Positions 8,999 to 17,067 of a stretch of 64,000 nucleotides of DNA are shown in pieces. A program made the position numbers and the translations under genes. The notes under the pieces were generated by a model, which was not told the DNA's origin, did no database searches, and saw nothing but the letters and a program-made list of their open reading frames with translations. The DNA lies in assembly GCF_001634285.1 (NCBI RefSeq), contig NZ_CP015438.1, positions 306,501 through 370,500 on the forward strand. Direction: 5' to 3'. The stretch is from Anoxybacillus amylolyticus. GTDB taxonomy: Bacteria; Bacillota; Bacilli; Bacillales; Anoxybacillaceae. Each line of letters opens with the position of its first letter. Positions within the stretch are counted from its first letter, which is position 1.

Positions 8999-9042
8999 AA
9001 AAGTGGGTATATTTGTGTTAGGCAAATATATCCACTTTTTTT
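8999..9042 (+). terminator. Rho-independent terminator after argS
   Basis: A 17-bp stem (8999-9015 and 9023-9039, one G-T pair) with a seven-base loop and a seven-T run at 9036-9042. Confidence 0.9.
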
Positions 9043-9149
9043 GCCTCCCCATTTGAAAAAGAGTATGATAAGATGGGTAATGGCTGTCGATAGGAGTAGA
9101 TATTTGTCGAAAAAGTGGGACAGCGGAAAAATGGAGGAGATGTTTTACG

Positions 9150-9317
9150 ATGAAAGAAATTATTTTATCACTATTGACCGGTATGGTCGTTGGCTTTTTA
9201 TTTACGTTATTCCGCTTGCCGATTCCGGCACCGCCAGCGCTTGCAGGCATTTCCGGCATCGTCGGCGTCTATTTAGGCATGAAAGCATTTGAATGGATTA
9301 GCACGTTATGGAAGTAA
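9150..9317 (+). CDS. XapX-domain small membrane protein
   Basis: A 55-residue ORF (168 bases including the stop). The sequence has two hydrophobic stretches with the LTGMVVGFLFTLFRLPIP start and a PPALAGISGIVGVYLG segment that matches the short XapX (DUF1427) family. These proteins have two membrane helices and unknown function. A strong Shine-Dalgarno (GGAGG) sits 10 bases before the ATG. A TTGAAA at 9053-9058 could be the -35 of its promoter, with the -10 only weakly matched (GGTAAT, 9076-9081). Confidence 0.8.
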   Translation: MKEIILSLLTGMVVGFLFTLFRLPIPAPPALAGISGIVGVYLGMKAFEWISTLWK

Positions 9318-9633
9318 AACGTTGAGGAGAGTCGAAAGTATTTTGGACTGTCTAAAAGTTAAAAAAATAAAGTGGATGAAGAATAACAGATTATTTGTAT
9401 CCATCTGATTTTCCTCTTGGAGATGAGTGAAATCTATTTAAAAAAATCATCATTTGAAAATTTGGAAACAGAGCAGCATTACATGAGACATGAACTTCCT
9501 TACTAAAGAGCGGATTCATGTCTTTTTTGTATTTTGGTTGTAAGTTTATACTGGTTATTTTATTAAATTAAAGTAAAATATAACAAAAAACAATTGACAT
9601 ACTTTTTTATTTTTTTTAATATTCAAATTATAA
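9318..9633. other. AT-rich intergenic region before the accessory cassette
   Basis: About 315 bases without a convincing gene. It contains a tiny 27-codon ORF near 9423, a hairpin with T-run (listed separately) and long A/T runs (9560-9630). The base composition drops sharply relative to the flanking housekeeping genes, marking the edge of foreign or decaying DNA. Confidence 0.6.
9486..9528 (+). terminator. Hairpin terminator in the intergenic region
   Basis: A perfect 9-bp repeat AGACATGAA / TTCATGTCT (9486-9494, 9515-9523) with a 20-base loop and a six-T run at 9523-9528. It may end transcripts from the XapX gene or a lost gene. Confidence 0.6.
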
Positions 9634-9776
9634 GGTTCATCACCACAAAGTGCGCTTGACAGGTGATAGGTTTTACTGAACAAGGGTATGCATAAATCAT
9701 TAATTTATTTAATATCTTCTTTCGAGTGTAAGCAAGGTATGTTGTAAAAAATCGGGCGCAAATTTTGGGAAAGGAT
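9634..9776 (-). repeat. Transposon-end-like repeat, copy 1 (inverted)
   Basis: The left edge GGTTCATCACCACAAAGTG (9634 onward) and the following CTTGACAGGTGAT match, in reverse complement, the right edge of copies 2 and 3. The inner edge (near 9776, ATTTTGGGAAAGGATC) is a degenerate match to their left edge. Length is about 143 bp, like the other copies. The edges resemble terminal inverted repeats of the ISL3 type, but no transposase gene is present, so it is a MITE-like or relic element. Confidence 0.55.
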
Positions 9777-9802
9777 CAATTGTAATTTAGAGGGGGAATG
9801 AG

Positions 9803-10666
9803 ATGAGTTTTTTAAGATTTATTAGGAATTTTATTCCTATACTTACTTTTGGGTTCTGTGTAATCTTGCTGTCATCTAACCACGCTTCAGCTGCTTCTAA
9901 TGAAAAAATTTACTGGAACAAGAGTGAAAAAGAAAGATTTTATGAATTTGGATTTACAGACGATGAATTGGCTAACATGACTTACGATGAATATAAGAAA
10001 TTTAAAGATCTAAGCGGTAAGCTAGAGAATAAAGTAACTAAGTATTATAAAGTAACAAAATTAGGGATGATAGAGTACGACGAAGAAACGGCTGTTGCTG
10101 AAATAAGAAAAGAAGGTAAATTCAAGACAGAAAATATAAATGTAGCGGCAACTGCAGATAGTGGATGGATTAAATTAACCTTAACATCTACTAAAATATA
10201 TGATTCTTACGGTCGATATACAGGGGAGGTACAATTAAAAAACTCTTTCCAGTGGTTAACTAGCCCAACATGGAAACTGGTTGACACTTTAGCTATTTCT
10301 CACTCCACACATGTACTTCAAATACCTGGGACGGCTTTTGCTAAGTATTTGTGGGATGACGGAGTAGGCACTCACTCTGATAATTTATACTATCCAGATG
10401 CTCAAAATTCGTCTGGAATCGCATTTAAAATAGATATACGAGGCATTGGTACTAATGCTCCGCCAACCAATCATCGAGGGTATATGTATTTTAATGTAAA
10501 AAAATCAACTCCCAATAATAATGAAGCCAATGCTTACGGTCATTATAGCCACGTTTATTTTGGGGTAAGTTCATATTCGATCAATATTTATACAGGTAAT
10601 ATAAGTATAAGTGGAGCGCAACAAGTGAAAGAAGCAAAGGATGTTAGCATTCTATTCTCTCTATGA
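9803..10666 (+). CDS. Secreted protein of unknown function
   Basis: A 287-residue protein with a clear signal peptide: basic start (MSFLRFIRNF), hydrophobic core, and a cleavage region near SSNHASAASN (residues ~25-34). The mature part begins with an acidic/charged segment (residues ~35-100) and continues with a beta-rich domain (GWIKLTLTSTKIYDSYGRYT, FQWLTSPTWKLVDTL, HVYFGVSSYSINIYTG). No catalytic motif, cell-wall anchor or LPXTG is seen, and I do not recognise the family. AGAGGGGGA precedes the ATG. The gene is clearly richer in A/T than its neighbours and lies between two inverted repeat copies, so recent or foreign origin is likely. A small membrane-protein gene follows after 24 bases. 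Confidence 0.75.
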   Translation: MSFLRFIRNFIPILTFGFCVILLSSNHASAASNEKIYWNKSEKERFYEFGFTDDELANMTYDEYKKFKDLSGKLENKVTKYYKVTKLGMIEYDEETAVAEIRKEGKFKTENINVAATADSGWIKLTLTSTKIYDSYGRYTGEVQLKNSFQWLTSPTWKLVDTLAISHSTHVLQIPGTAFAKYLWDDGVGTHSDNLYYPDAQNSSGIAFKIDIRGIGTNAPPTNHRGYMYFNVKKSTPNNNEANAYGHYSHVYFGVSSYSINIYTGNISISGAQQVKEAKDVSILFSL

Positions 10667-10690
10667 CTTAATTAAAGAAAGGGATGAGAT

Positions 10691-10864
10691 ATGGGTTTCC
10701 CCTTCCTATTTCTAATTATCTTTTTTTCTGGATTGGCGGGATTCTTTTTAACGGGTTATTTAGGTGTAGTATATATCGGAATTTGTACAACCATTAACAC
10801 AGTCTTATTAATTTTGTTAGTACGTAAGGTTTACGGAAAATCGAACAATGGTAACGATATTTGA
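10691..10864 (+). CDS. Small two-helix membrane protein
   Basis: A 57-residue ORF. Two hydrophobic segments (FPFLFLIIFFSGLAGFFL and VVYIGICTTINTVLLILL) are separated by a short turn, and the polar C-terminus ends KSNNGNDI. AAAGGGATGAG precedes the ATG. It starts 24 bases after the secreted-protein gene and shares its AT-rich composition, so the two are probably co-transcribed. A partner role, such as immunity or a membrane receptor for the secreted protein, is possible but unproven. Confidence 0.6.
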   Translation: MGFPFLFLIIFFSGLAGFFLTGYLGVVYIGICTTINTVLLILLVRKVYGKSNNGNDI

Positions 10865-10893
10865 TTAATGAATGAGTTTTTTTAGCACAGGAG

Positions 10894-10944
10894 CCCCCAC
10901 TTCAACGAGTGGAAGGAGTAGAAGGGGGAGGAATTCGCTTTTTT
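10894..10944 (+). terminator. Hairpin after the cassette genes
   Basis: CCCCCACTTC (10894-10903) pairs with GAAGGGGG (10921-10928) with one bulged A; an inner CCACTT/GAGTGG can form too. Six T residues follow at 10939-10944. It can act as a terminator for the two cassette genes. The shape also recalls IS200/IS605 right-end palindromes, but no tnpA or tnpB is present. Confidence 0.5.
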
Positions 10945-10988
10945 AAGGGGTGTATTTTACTGATTTTTAACATACTTAAATAAGAATC

Positions 10989-11138
10989 GGCTCTTCACCG
11001 AAAGTCGAGTTTAATTTTTTAATAAAAATTTGATTTTGTTCTACTTGCACCTAGAAATACAAATAAAAAACTTATCTATACCGAGTCTTCAATCGGTGAA
11101 GTCCATTACTTATCAAGTACACTTTGTGGCGATGAACC
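10989..11138 (+). repeat. Transposon-end-like repeat, copy 2
   Basis: A 150-bp element running from GGCTCTTCACCGAAAGTCG at 10989 to CACTTTGTGGCGATGAACC ending at 11138. The two edges are inverted relatives of each other (GGCTCTTCACC vs GGTTCATCGCC), as in a MITE. It is inverted relative to copy 1, so the pair brackets the accessory genes. An internal AATCGGTGAAG (11090s) repeats the edge motif. No target-site duplication is obvious. Confidence 0.6.
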
Positions 11139-11207
11139 AAAAAAGGGGTTGACTCAAAAGTGTTCATATGAGCGCTTGTTTTTAGTTGCTTTTTTGAGGT
11201 AAAGAAA

Positions 11208-11257
11208 AAAACCATCCCTTTTATCGATTTGTTCCAATCGATAAAAAGGATGGTTTT
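11208..11257. terminator. Strong bidirectional terminator upstream of the cls 3' end
   Basis: A 22-bp stem (11208-11229 and 11236-11257, one wobble pair) with a six-base loop, flanked by A-runs and T-runs. It terminates the cls transcript on the minus strand and can also shield it from cassette transcription. Confidence 0.88.
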
Positions 11258-11295
11258 CTAACTAGAGCCATATTGTTTGTAAAAAAGGTTATTTT

Positions 11296-12474
11296 TTATA
11301 ACCATCGCTCAAGAAGCGCAGAGATGGACTCCTTTCCCCGCTCCCATACTGACCGCTTTTTCCACCAATCGAGCGTCAATCGTTCTGAACGGGACAGTTC
11401 ATATCGGATGACGTGCTTCATTTGTTGCGTAAACGCTCGGTCGTAAATAAAGCAGTTCATTTCCCCATTCAGAAAAAAGCTCCGTTTGTCAAAATTCGCT
11501 GTGCCGATATCGCATACATCGTCGTCAATAATAATCGTTTTGGCATGATAAAACCCTTGGTAAAACCGATAAATGTGCGCACCGTGTTTCAACAATCGAT
11601 AGAAGTACGGGAGGGCTGCTTCTTTTACCAACGGATGATCTGCTTTTAGCGGCACAAGAATGGTCACCGCTACGCCGTGCTTCAGTGCATCGATTAGTGC
11701 TTTCATCACTTTTTTGCTTGGAATAAAATACGGTGAACCGATAATAATTTCTCGCTTCGCTTGGCGGATAAGGTGAGCAAAATCTTCTTCTAGTCCATTC
11801 CCGTTTGTCGCGATGAACCGATGAACGATCGTTCCACGCGGCAATTCTGGAAAATACCGCGTTTCCTGCTGCAACACTTCTGCCGTTGCAGCTTTCCAAT
11901 CTGTCAAAAATTGCGTCTGTAAATCCATGACTCCTTCTCCGTTTATTTTCAAATGGTAATCCCGCCAATCGCCAAAATCGGTATCTTGTCCAATATATTC
12001 TTTCCCGATATTAAAACCACCGATATAGCCGATTTTTCCATCAATGACTGTAATTTTTCGATGGTTGCGACGGTTGAGCTGATAAAAAAAATACGGGAAT
12101 GACGGTTTTTGGCTAAACGCAAAGCGCACCCCACTTTCCTTTAAGGAGCGAATCGTTTTCCGTGATAGCCTAAAACCGCCAACCCAATCGACAAGCAACC
12201 GTACCTCGACCCCTTCTTTTGCCTTTTGTTGTAAAAAGAAAAAAAACTGTTGACTAATGTCGTCCGTTTTGACAATATAGAACAAAACGTGAATATGGTG
12301 CGTTGCCTTTTTTATTTCCAGGAAATAATCGGCGAATAAATGTTGTCCGTTCGTAAACAACGTTATGTTGCTTTGCCGCAGCGGATATTCTTTTTTTGGA
12401 GCATGTCGCTTTCGGCGGCGACCGAGCCACTCATCGAGAACGATAAGCAGCAATATGGCAACAACCCATATCAC
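11296..12474 (-). CDS. clsB: Cardiolipin synthase / phospholipase D-like protein
   Basis: A 392-residue membrane-anchored enzyme of the phospholipase D superfamily, matching B. subtilis YwjE. One N-terminal membrane helix (residues ~2-14) is followed by two catalytic HKD motifs: NHRKITVIDGKIGYIGG (~153) and YHAKTIIIDDDVCDIGTANF (~325). Family enzymes condense two phosphatidylglycerols into cardiolipin plus glycerol. Usual cardiolipin synthases have two long membrane helices; the single short one fits the YwjE type. The GTG start is chosen because AGGAGGG lies seven bases upstream. Confidence 0.88.
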   Translation of the reverse strand: MIWVVAILLLIVLDEWLGRRRKRHAPKKEYPLRQSNITLFTNGQHLFADYFLEIKKATHHIHVLFYIVKTDDISQQFFFFLQQKAKEGVEVRLLVDWVGGFRLSRKTIRSLKESGVRFAFSQKPSFPYFFYQLNRRNHRKITVIDGKIGYIGGFNIGKEYIGQDTDFGDWRDYHLKINGEGVMDLQTQFLTDWKAATAEVLQQETRYFPELPRGTIVHRFIATNGNGLEEDFAHLIRQAKREIIIGSPYFIPSKKVMKALIDALKHGVAVTILVPLKADHPLVKEAALPYFYRLLKHGAHIYRFYQGFYHAKTIIIDDDVCDIGTANFDKRSFFLNGEMNCFIYDRAFTQQMKHVIRYELSRSERLTLDWWKKRSVWERGKESISALLERWL

Positions 12475-12560
12475 GATACATCCCTCCTGTGTGATAAGTC
12501 ATTATGTCATTAATGTACCCGTTATGAAAAAAATTAACATGCTCTCCAGCAAAAACGTTG

Positions 12561-12589
12561 TTGACTGAATGCTCATTCATAATTAAAAT
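12561..12589 (+). promoter_or_regulatory. Sigma-A promoter of fadF
   Basis: TTGACT (12561-12566), exactly 17 bases, TAAAAT (12584-12589). The spacer is almost filled by the palindrome listed next, so a repressor bound there would block the polymerase. Confidence 0.7.
12566..12579. promoter_or_regulatory. Candidate FadR-type operator at fadF
   Basis: The palindrome TGAATG-CT-CATTCA matches the half-site (TGAATG/CATTCA) of the B. subtilis FadR box, though with a shorter centre. It sits between the -35 and -10 of the fadF promoter. A related palindrome precedes mmgA at 14861-14878, and a TetR-family regulator gene lies in that operon. Confidence 0.6.
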
Positions 12590-12672
12590 AAAATCAAGGG
12601 GCATAATTCTGAAAATTCCTTTTGTTGTTAATATTTTTTCTTTAGTGCCATAAAGGGGGAAAGGGGAGTTAC

Positions 12673-14769
12673 ATGGTGAATTCGTTACTGATTCTTAATT
12701 TTCTTGCATTTTTGTTTGTAACCGCTTACGCAGTTCATTTGTTTGTGTATTTGGTGAAAACGCGCATCGCCTATATTAAGCTAGGCAAAAAAGTCGAGTT
12801 TGACCAAAAAGTAAAAGAGCGCCTCGAAAACATTTGGGTGAATGTGTTTGGGCAGAAAAAGTTGTTAAAAGACAAAAAAAGCGGCTTGATTCACGTCATC
12901 TTTTTTTACGGGTTTATTCTCGTCCAGTTTGGAGCGATTGATTTTATTATTAAAGGACTCGTTCCGGGCGGCCATCTTCCACTAGGACCGCTTTATCCAG
13001 GCTTTACGTTTTTCCAAGAAATTGTGACATTACTTATTTTGATCGCTGTCTTTTGGGCGTTTTACCGCCGCTACATCGAAAAGCTTGTCCGTTTAAAACG
13101 TGATTTTAAAGCAGGGCTTGTGTTAATTTTTATCGGTGGGTTAATGCTTTCCGTACTATTCGGAAACGGTATGAGCATGATTTGGCATGGGGAAGGCGCA
13201 ACATGGAGCGAGCCAGTTGCTTCCCTTGTCGCCGGAGCGTTTTCTTGGGTCGGAAAAACAGGGGCGGCTGTTCTCTTTTACGTCGCTTGGTGGGTACACT
13301 TATTAATTTTGCTTACTTTCTTAGTGTACGTTCCGCAATCGAAGCACGCGCATTTAATCGCAGGACCGGTGAACGTCTTTTTTAGCCGATTGTCGCGTCC
13401 GAAACTAGAAAAAATTAATTTTGAAGACGAAACGCAAGAGTCGTTTGGCGTCGGGAGAATTGAAGACTTTAAGCAAACACAGCTCATTGATTTATATGCC
13501 TGTGTCGAATGCGGTCGCTGTACAAGCATGTGTCCTGCGACAGGAACAGGAAAAATGTTGTCCCCAATGGACTTGATTTTAAAAATGCGTGACCACTTAA
13601 CCGAAAAAGGAGCAGCGGTCACCTCAAAAGCGCCTTGGGTGCCGGTATTTGCGTTTAAAAACACCAAAGGCAACCAACTTGCGTTTGCAGGATATGGAGA
13701 ACAAGCGGCTACGGTGGAAATGCCAAGCTTAATTGGCGATGTCATCACAGAAGAAGAAATTTGGGCCTGTACGACATGCCGCAACTGCGAAGACCAATGT
13801 CCAGTCATGAACGAACATGTCGATAAAATTATCGACCTTCGCCGCTACCTCGTCTTGACAGAAGGAAAAATGAACGCGGATGCACAGCGGGCGATGACGA
13901 ATATCGAGCGCCAAGGCAATCCGTGGGGACTCAACCGAAAAGAAAAAGAAAACTGGCGCGAATTGCGTGAAGACGTGCATATTCCAACCGTGAAAGAAAT
14001 GCAAAAGGCAGGCGAAGAATTCGAATATCTATTTTGGGTTGGCTCGATGGGGTCGTTTGACAACCGTAGCCAAAAAATCGCGTTAGCCTTCGCTCGTTTA
14101 TTAAACGAAGCAGGCGTCAAATTTGCGATTTTAGGCAATAAAGAGAAAAACTCTGGCGATACGCCGCGCCGGTTAGGGAACGAATTTTTATTCCAAGAAC
14201 TAGCGACAAATAATATCGCCGAATTTGAAAAAGCCGGCGTGAAAAAAATCGTCACGATTGACCCGCATGCGTACAACACGTTTAAAAACGAATACCCAGA
14301 TTTCGGCTTCGAAGCAGAAGTGTACCATCATACCGAATTGTTAGCGAAGCTTGTGGAAGAAGGGCGACTAGTGCCGAAATACGAAGTAAACGAAACGATT
14401 ACTTTCCACGATTCTTGTTATCTTGGCCGCTACAACGAAGTGTACGAGCAGCCGCGCAACATTTTACGAGCGATTCCTGGTGTGAAACTTGTGGAGATGG
14501 AACGCAACCGCGAAAAAGGAATGTGCTGCGGTGCGGGTGGCGGCTTAATGTGGATGGAAGAAACGACAGGCACGCGAATTAACGTCGCACGCACGGAGCA
14601 GGCGTTAGCGGTCAACCCAACCGTCATCAGCTCCGGCTGTCCGTACTGCTTAACGATGTTAAGCGATGGAACGAAAGCGAAAGAGGTGGAGGACAAAGTC
14701 GCGACGTATGACATTGCGGAATTGTTAGAAAAAGCCGTGTTTGGGGACAAAAAAGAAGTTGCTTCATAA
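12673..14769 (+). CDS. fadF: FadF: membrane Fe-S oxidoreductase of beta-oxidation
   Basis: A 698-residue protein like B. subtilis FadF (YwjF). The first ~240 residues hold about six membrane helices of the nitrate-reductase-gamma type. Then come two 4Fe-4S ferredoxin motifs (CVECGRCTSMCP near 278, CTTCRNCEDQCP near 367) and two CCG domains (DSCYLGRYN; CCGAGGGLMW; SGCPYCLTM). The architecture is that of heterodisulfide-reductase-like ETF:quinone oxidoreductases, so it probably passes electrons from acyl-CoA dehydrogenases via electron-transfer flavoprotein to menaquinone. AAGGGGAG precedes the ATG. It has its own regulated promoter and lies just upstream of the beta-oxidation operon. Confidence 0.92.
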   Translation: MVNSLLILNFLAFLFVTAYAVHLFVYLVKTRIAYIKLGKKVEFDQKVKERLENIWVNVFGQKKLLKDKKSGLIHVIFFYGFILVQFGAIDFIIKGLVPGGHLPLGPLYPGFTFFQEIVTLLILIAVFWAFYRRYIEKLVRLKRDFKAGLVLIFIGGLMLSVLFGNGMSMIWHGEGATWSEPVASLVAGAFSWVGKTGAAVLFYVAWWVHLLILLTFLVYVPQSKHAHLIAGPVNVFFSRLSRPKLEKINFEDETQESFGVGRIEDFKQTQLIDLYACVECGRCTSMCPATGTGKMLSPMDLILKMRDHLTEKGAAVTSKAPWVPVFAFKNTKGNQLAFAGYGEQAATVEMPSLIGDVITEEEIWACTTCRNCEDQCPVMNEHVDKIIDLRRYLVLTEGKMNADAQRAMTNIERQGNPWGLNRKEKENWRELREDVHIPTVKEMQKAGEEFEYLFWVGSMGSFDNRSQKIALAFARLLNEAGVKFAILGNKEKNSGDTPRRLGNEFLFQELATNNIAEFEKAGVKKIVTIDPHAYNTFKNEYPDFGFEAEVYHHTELLAKLVEEGRLVPKYEVNETITFHDSCYLGRYNEVYEQPRNILRAIPGVKLVEMERNREKGMCCGAGGGLMWMEETTGTRINVARTEQALAVNPTVISSGCPYCLTMLSDGTKAKEVEDKVATYDIAELLEKAVFGDKKEVAS

Positions 14770-14820
14770 AAAAAATTGCATAAATAATTCGTATTTTTTA
14801 AAATAGTGAGTATAATAGAA

Positions 14821-14849
14821 GGAGAAGGTGTGCAAAAGCACCTTTCTCC
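14821..14849 (+). terminator. Hairpin between fadF and mmgA
   Basis: GGAGAAGGTG (14821-14830) pairs with CACCTTTCTCC (14839-14849) with one bulge. There is no T-run. It starts five bases after a TATAAT (14811-14816), so it could be either the fadF 3' hairpin or the 5' end of an mmgA leader. Confidence 0.45.
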
Positions 14850-14860
14850 TAACGATAAAT

Positions 14861-14878
14861 ACTGAGCGAACGTTCAGT
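14861..14878. promoter_or_regulatory. Candidate FadR-type operator upstream of mmgA
   Basis: ACTGAGCGAACGTTCAGT is an 18-base near-perfect palindrome whose core TGAGCG-AA-CGTTCA shares layout (six-base half sites, two-base centre) with the palindrome in the fadF promoter. It lies about 85 bases before the mmgA start. Confidence 0.6.
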
Positions 14879-14963
14879 CGGTGATTTGTAATCGCTTTCT
14901 TTCGCTCGAGCGGTAGCTTTGTTGGCAACGTTGGAGCGTCTATATATTTTTTAGGGGGAGAGA

Positions 14964-16148
14964 ATGATGGGGAAAACGGTCATTTTAAGCGGAGTACGCA
15001 CACCATTTGGGAAATTTGGTGGAGGTTTAAGTACGTTTACTGCTGCTCAGTTAGGAGGGATTGCAGTAAAAGAAGCGTTATCGCGTGCAAATGTAAGCGC
15101 TGAACAAGTAGACGAAGTGATTTTAGGCACGGTTCTGCAAGGGGGACAAGGGCAGCTTCCTTCCCGGCAAGCCGCTCGCTACGCCGGAATTCCATGGGAA
15201 GTGCGTACAGAAACGATCAACAAAGTATGTGCTTCTGGGATGCGTAGTGTCACATTAGCAGACCAAATTATTCGTGCAGGTGACGGGGAAGTAATCGTGG
15301 CTGGCGGAATGGAGTCGATGAGCAATGCGCCGTATGTGTTGCCGAAAGCACGCTGGGGATTGCGCATGGGCGATTCGACGGTCAAAGATTTAATGGTATA
15401 TGACGGATTAACGTGCAGCTTTACTGGGGTGCATATGGGCATTTACGGCGGGGAAACCGCAAAAGAACTAGAAATTTCCCGCGAAGCGCAAGACGCGTGG
15501 GCATATCGGAGCCATCAGCGGGCGATCGCTGCGATCGAGGCAGGGGTGTTTGCCGAAGAAATTGTCCCAGTCGAAATTCCGCAACGAAAAGGCGAACCGC
15601 TCATTGTAACAGACGATGAATCGCCACGCAAAGACACATCGCTTGAGAAATTAGCGAAGCTCTCCCCAGTATTCGATCCGATAGGAACAATTACTGCGGG
15701 AAACGCTCCGGGTGTTAATGATGGGGCAGCTGCGCTTGTGCTAATGAGCGAAGAGCGGGCGCTACGCGAAGGAAGAACACCGCTCGCAACGATTGTCGCT
15801 CACGCATCGATTGCGGTCGAAGCAAAAGACTTCCCAAAAACACCAGGGATTGTCATTAACGAGCTATTACGGAAAACGGGAAAAACAGCGGCAGATATTG
15901 ATTTGTTTGAAATTAACGAAGCGTTCGCCGCAGTCGCACTCGCGAGCATCCACATTGCAGGGCTTGATCCAGAGAAAGTGAACGTCAACGGCGGAGCAGT
16001 TGCGCTAGGACACCCAATCGGCGCAAGCGGTGCACGCATCATTATCACGCTCATTCACGAATTAAAACGCCGCGGCGGAGGGCTTGGCATCGCAGCGATT
16101 TGTAGCGGTGGTGGTCAAGGCGATGCCATCATGGTTCAAGTCGATTAA
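14964..16148 (+). CDS. mmgA: Acetyl-CoA C-acetyltransferase (thiolase)
   Basis: A 394-residue thiolase II/I family enzyme. The nucleophilic cysteine lies in [10 protein letters not shown] (Cys89), the catalytic histidine in [18 protein letters not shown], and the second cysteine in [11 protein letters not shown]. It cleaves 3-ketoacyl-CoA or acetoacetyl-CoA. Two ATGs (14964 and 14967) follow AGGGGGAG; either could be used. It is the first gene of a six-gene operon (mmgA, mmgB, acyl-CoA dehydrogenase, acdA, tetR, icmF) with short gaps throughout. Confidence 0.93.
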   Translation: MMGKTVILSGVRTPFGKFGGGLSTFTAAQLGGIAVKEALSRANVSAEQVDEVILGTVLQGGQGQLPSRQAARYAGIPWEVRTETINKVCASGMRSVTLADQIIRAGDGEVIVAGGMESMSNAPYVLPKARWGLRMGDSTVKDLMVYDGLTCSFTGVHMGIYGGETAKELEISREAQDAWAYRSHQRAIAAIEAGVFAEEIVPVEIPQRKGEPLIVTDDESPRKDTSLEKLAKLSPVFDPIGTITAGNAPGVNDGAAALVLMSEERALREGRTPLATIVAHASIAVEAKDFPKTPGIVINELLRKTGKTAADIDLFEINEAFAAVALASIHIAGLDPEKVNVNGGAVALGHPIGASGARIIITLIHELKRRGGGLGIAAICSGGGQGDAIMVQVD

Positions 16149-16190
16149 CGAATACGATAGAGGAAAAATCAGTAGATGGGGGATTTGAGG

Positions 16191-17042
16191 ATGGACGTTC
16201 AAAAAGTAATGGTAGTCGGTGCTGGTCAAATGGGATCTGGCATTGCCCAAGTATGTGCGATGGCAGGGTATGATGTGTTTTTGCATGATTTACAAGAAGC
16301 ATATGTCGAGCGCGGGCTTGCGACAATTAGGAAAAACTTAACGCGCCAAGTCGAAAAAGGAAAAATGACGGAAGAAGAAAAAGCAAACATTTTACAGCGC
16401 ATTACGCCATCGGTCGATTTGCACAATGCACGCGAAGTCGATTTAGTCATTGAAGCGGTTGTCGAAAACATGGAAGTAAAAACGAAACTGTTTGCGCAAC
16501 TCGATGAGATTACCCCGCCGGATACGATTTTAGCAACAAATACGTCGTCCCTTCCAATTACGGAAATTGCAGCAGCGACGAAGAGGCCAGAAAAAGTCAT
16601 CGGCATGCACTTTATGAACCCTGTGCCAGTGATGAAGCTCGTCGAAATTATTCGTGGGCTTGCGACCGCACCGGAAGTATATGAAACAATCGAAGCGATG
16701 ACGCGCAAATTAAATAAAGTGCCGGTGGAAGTGAATGATTTTCCAGGCTTTATTTCGAACCGCATTTTAATGCCGATGATTAACGAAGCGATTTACGCCC
16801 TATACGAAGGGGTGGCAACGAAAGAAGCAATTGACGAAGTGATGAAACTTGGCATGAACCATCCGATGGGGCCGTTGACGCTTGCTGATTTTATCGGCCT
16901 TGATACGTGCTTATACATTATGGAAACGCTTCATGAAGGATTTGGGGACGATAAATATCGCCCGTGCCCGCTGTTGCGTAAATACGTGAAAGCAGGCTGG
17001 CTAGGCAGAAAAACTGGTAAAGGGTTCTATACGTACGAATAA
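16191..17042 (+). CDS. mmgB: 3-hydroxybutyryl-CoA dehydrogenase
   Basis: A 283-residue NAD(P)-dependent enzyme that oxidises 3-hydroxyacyl-CoA to 3-ketoacyl-CoA. The Rossmann glycine motif [11 protein letters not shown] lies at the N-terminus. The catalytic His is in [16 protein letters not shown], and the C-terminal domain carries [11 protein letters not shown] and [16 protein letters not shown] chose the ATG at 16191 ([12 protein letters not shown]) over the in-frame ATG at 16176 because GGGGG is then eight bases upstream and the N-terminus matches the family. Confidence 0.93.
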   Translation: MDVQKVMVVGAGQMGSGIAQVCAMAGYDVFLHDLQEAYVERGLATIRKNLTRQVEKGKMTEEEKANILQRITPSVDLHNAREVDLVIEAVVENMEVKTKLFAQLDEITPPDTILATNTSSLPITEIAAATKRPEKVIGMHFMNPVPVMKLVEIIRGLATAPEVYETIEAMTRKLNKVPVEVNDFPGFISNRILMPMINEAIYALYEGVATKEAIDEVMKLGMNHPMGPLTLADFIGLDTCLYIMETLHEGFGDDKYRPCPLLRKYVKAGWLGRKTGKGFYTYE

Positions 17043-17067
17043 ACGGACAGCAAAGAAGGTGGCATAC

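Noticed and set aside
9423-9506. Tiny 27-codon ORF in the intergenic region after the XapX gene
   Set aside because: No convincing ribosome-binding site, no recognisable family; overlaps a terminator hairpin.
11145-11207. TTGACT near 11149 as a plus-strand promoter
   Set aside because: No gene lies downstream on the plus strand before a strong terminator, and no matching -10 was seen.
14811-14816. TATAAT as the main mmgA promoter
   Set aside because: No acceptable -35 at 16-18 bases and a hairpin follows immediately, so I do not list it as a promoter.
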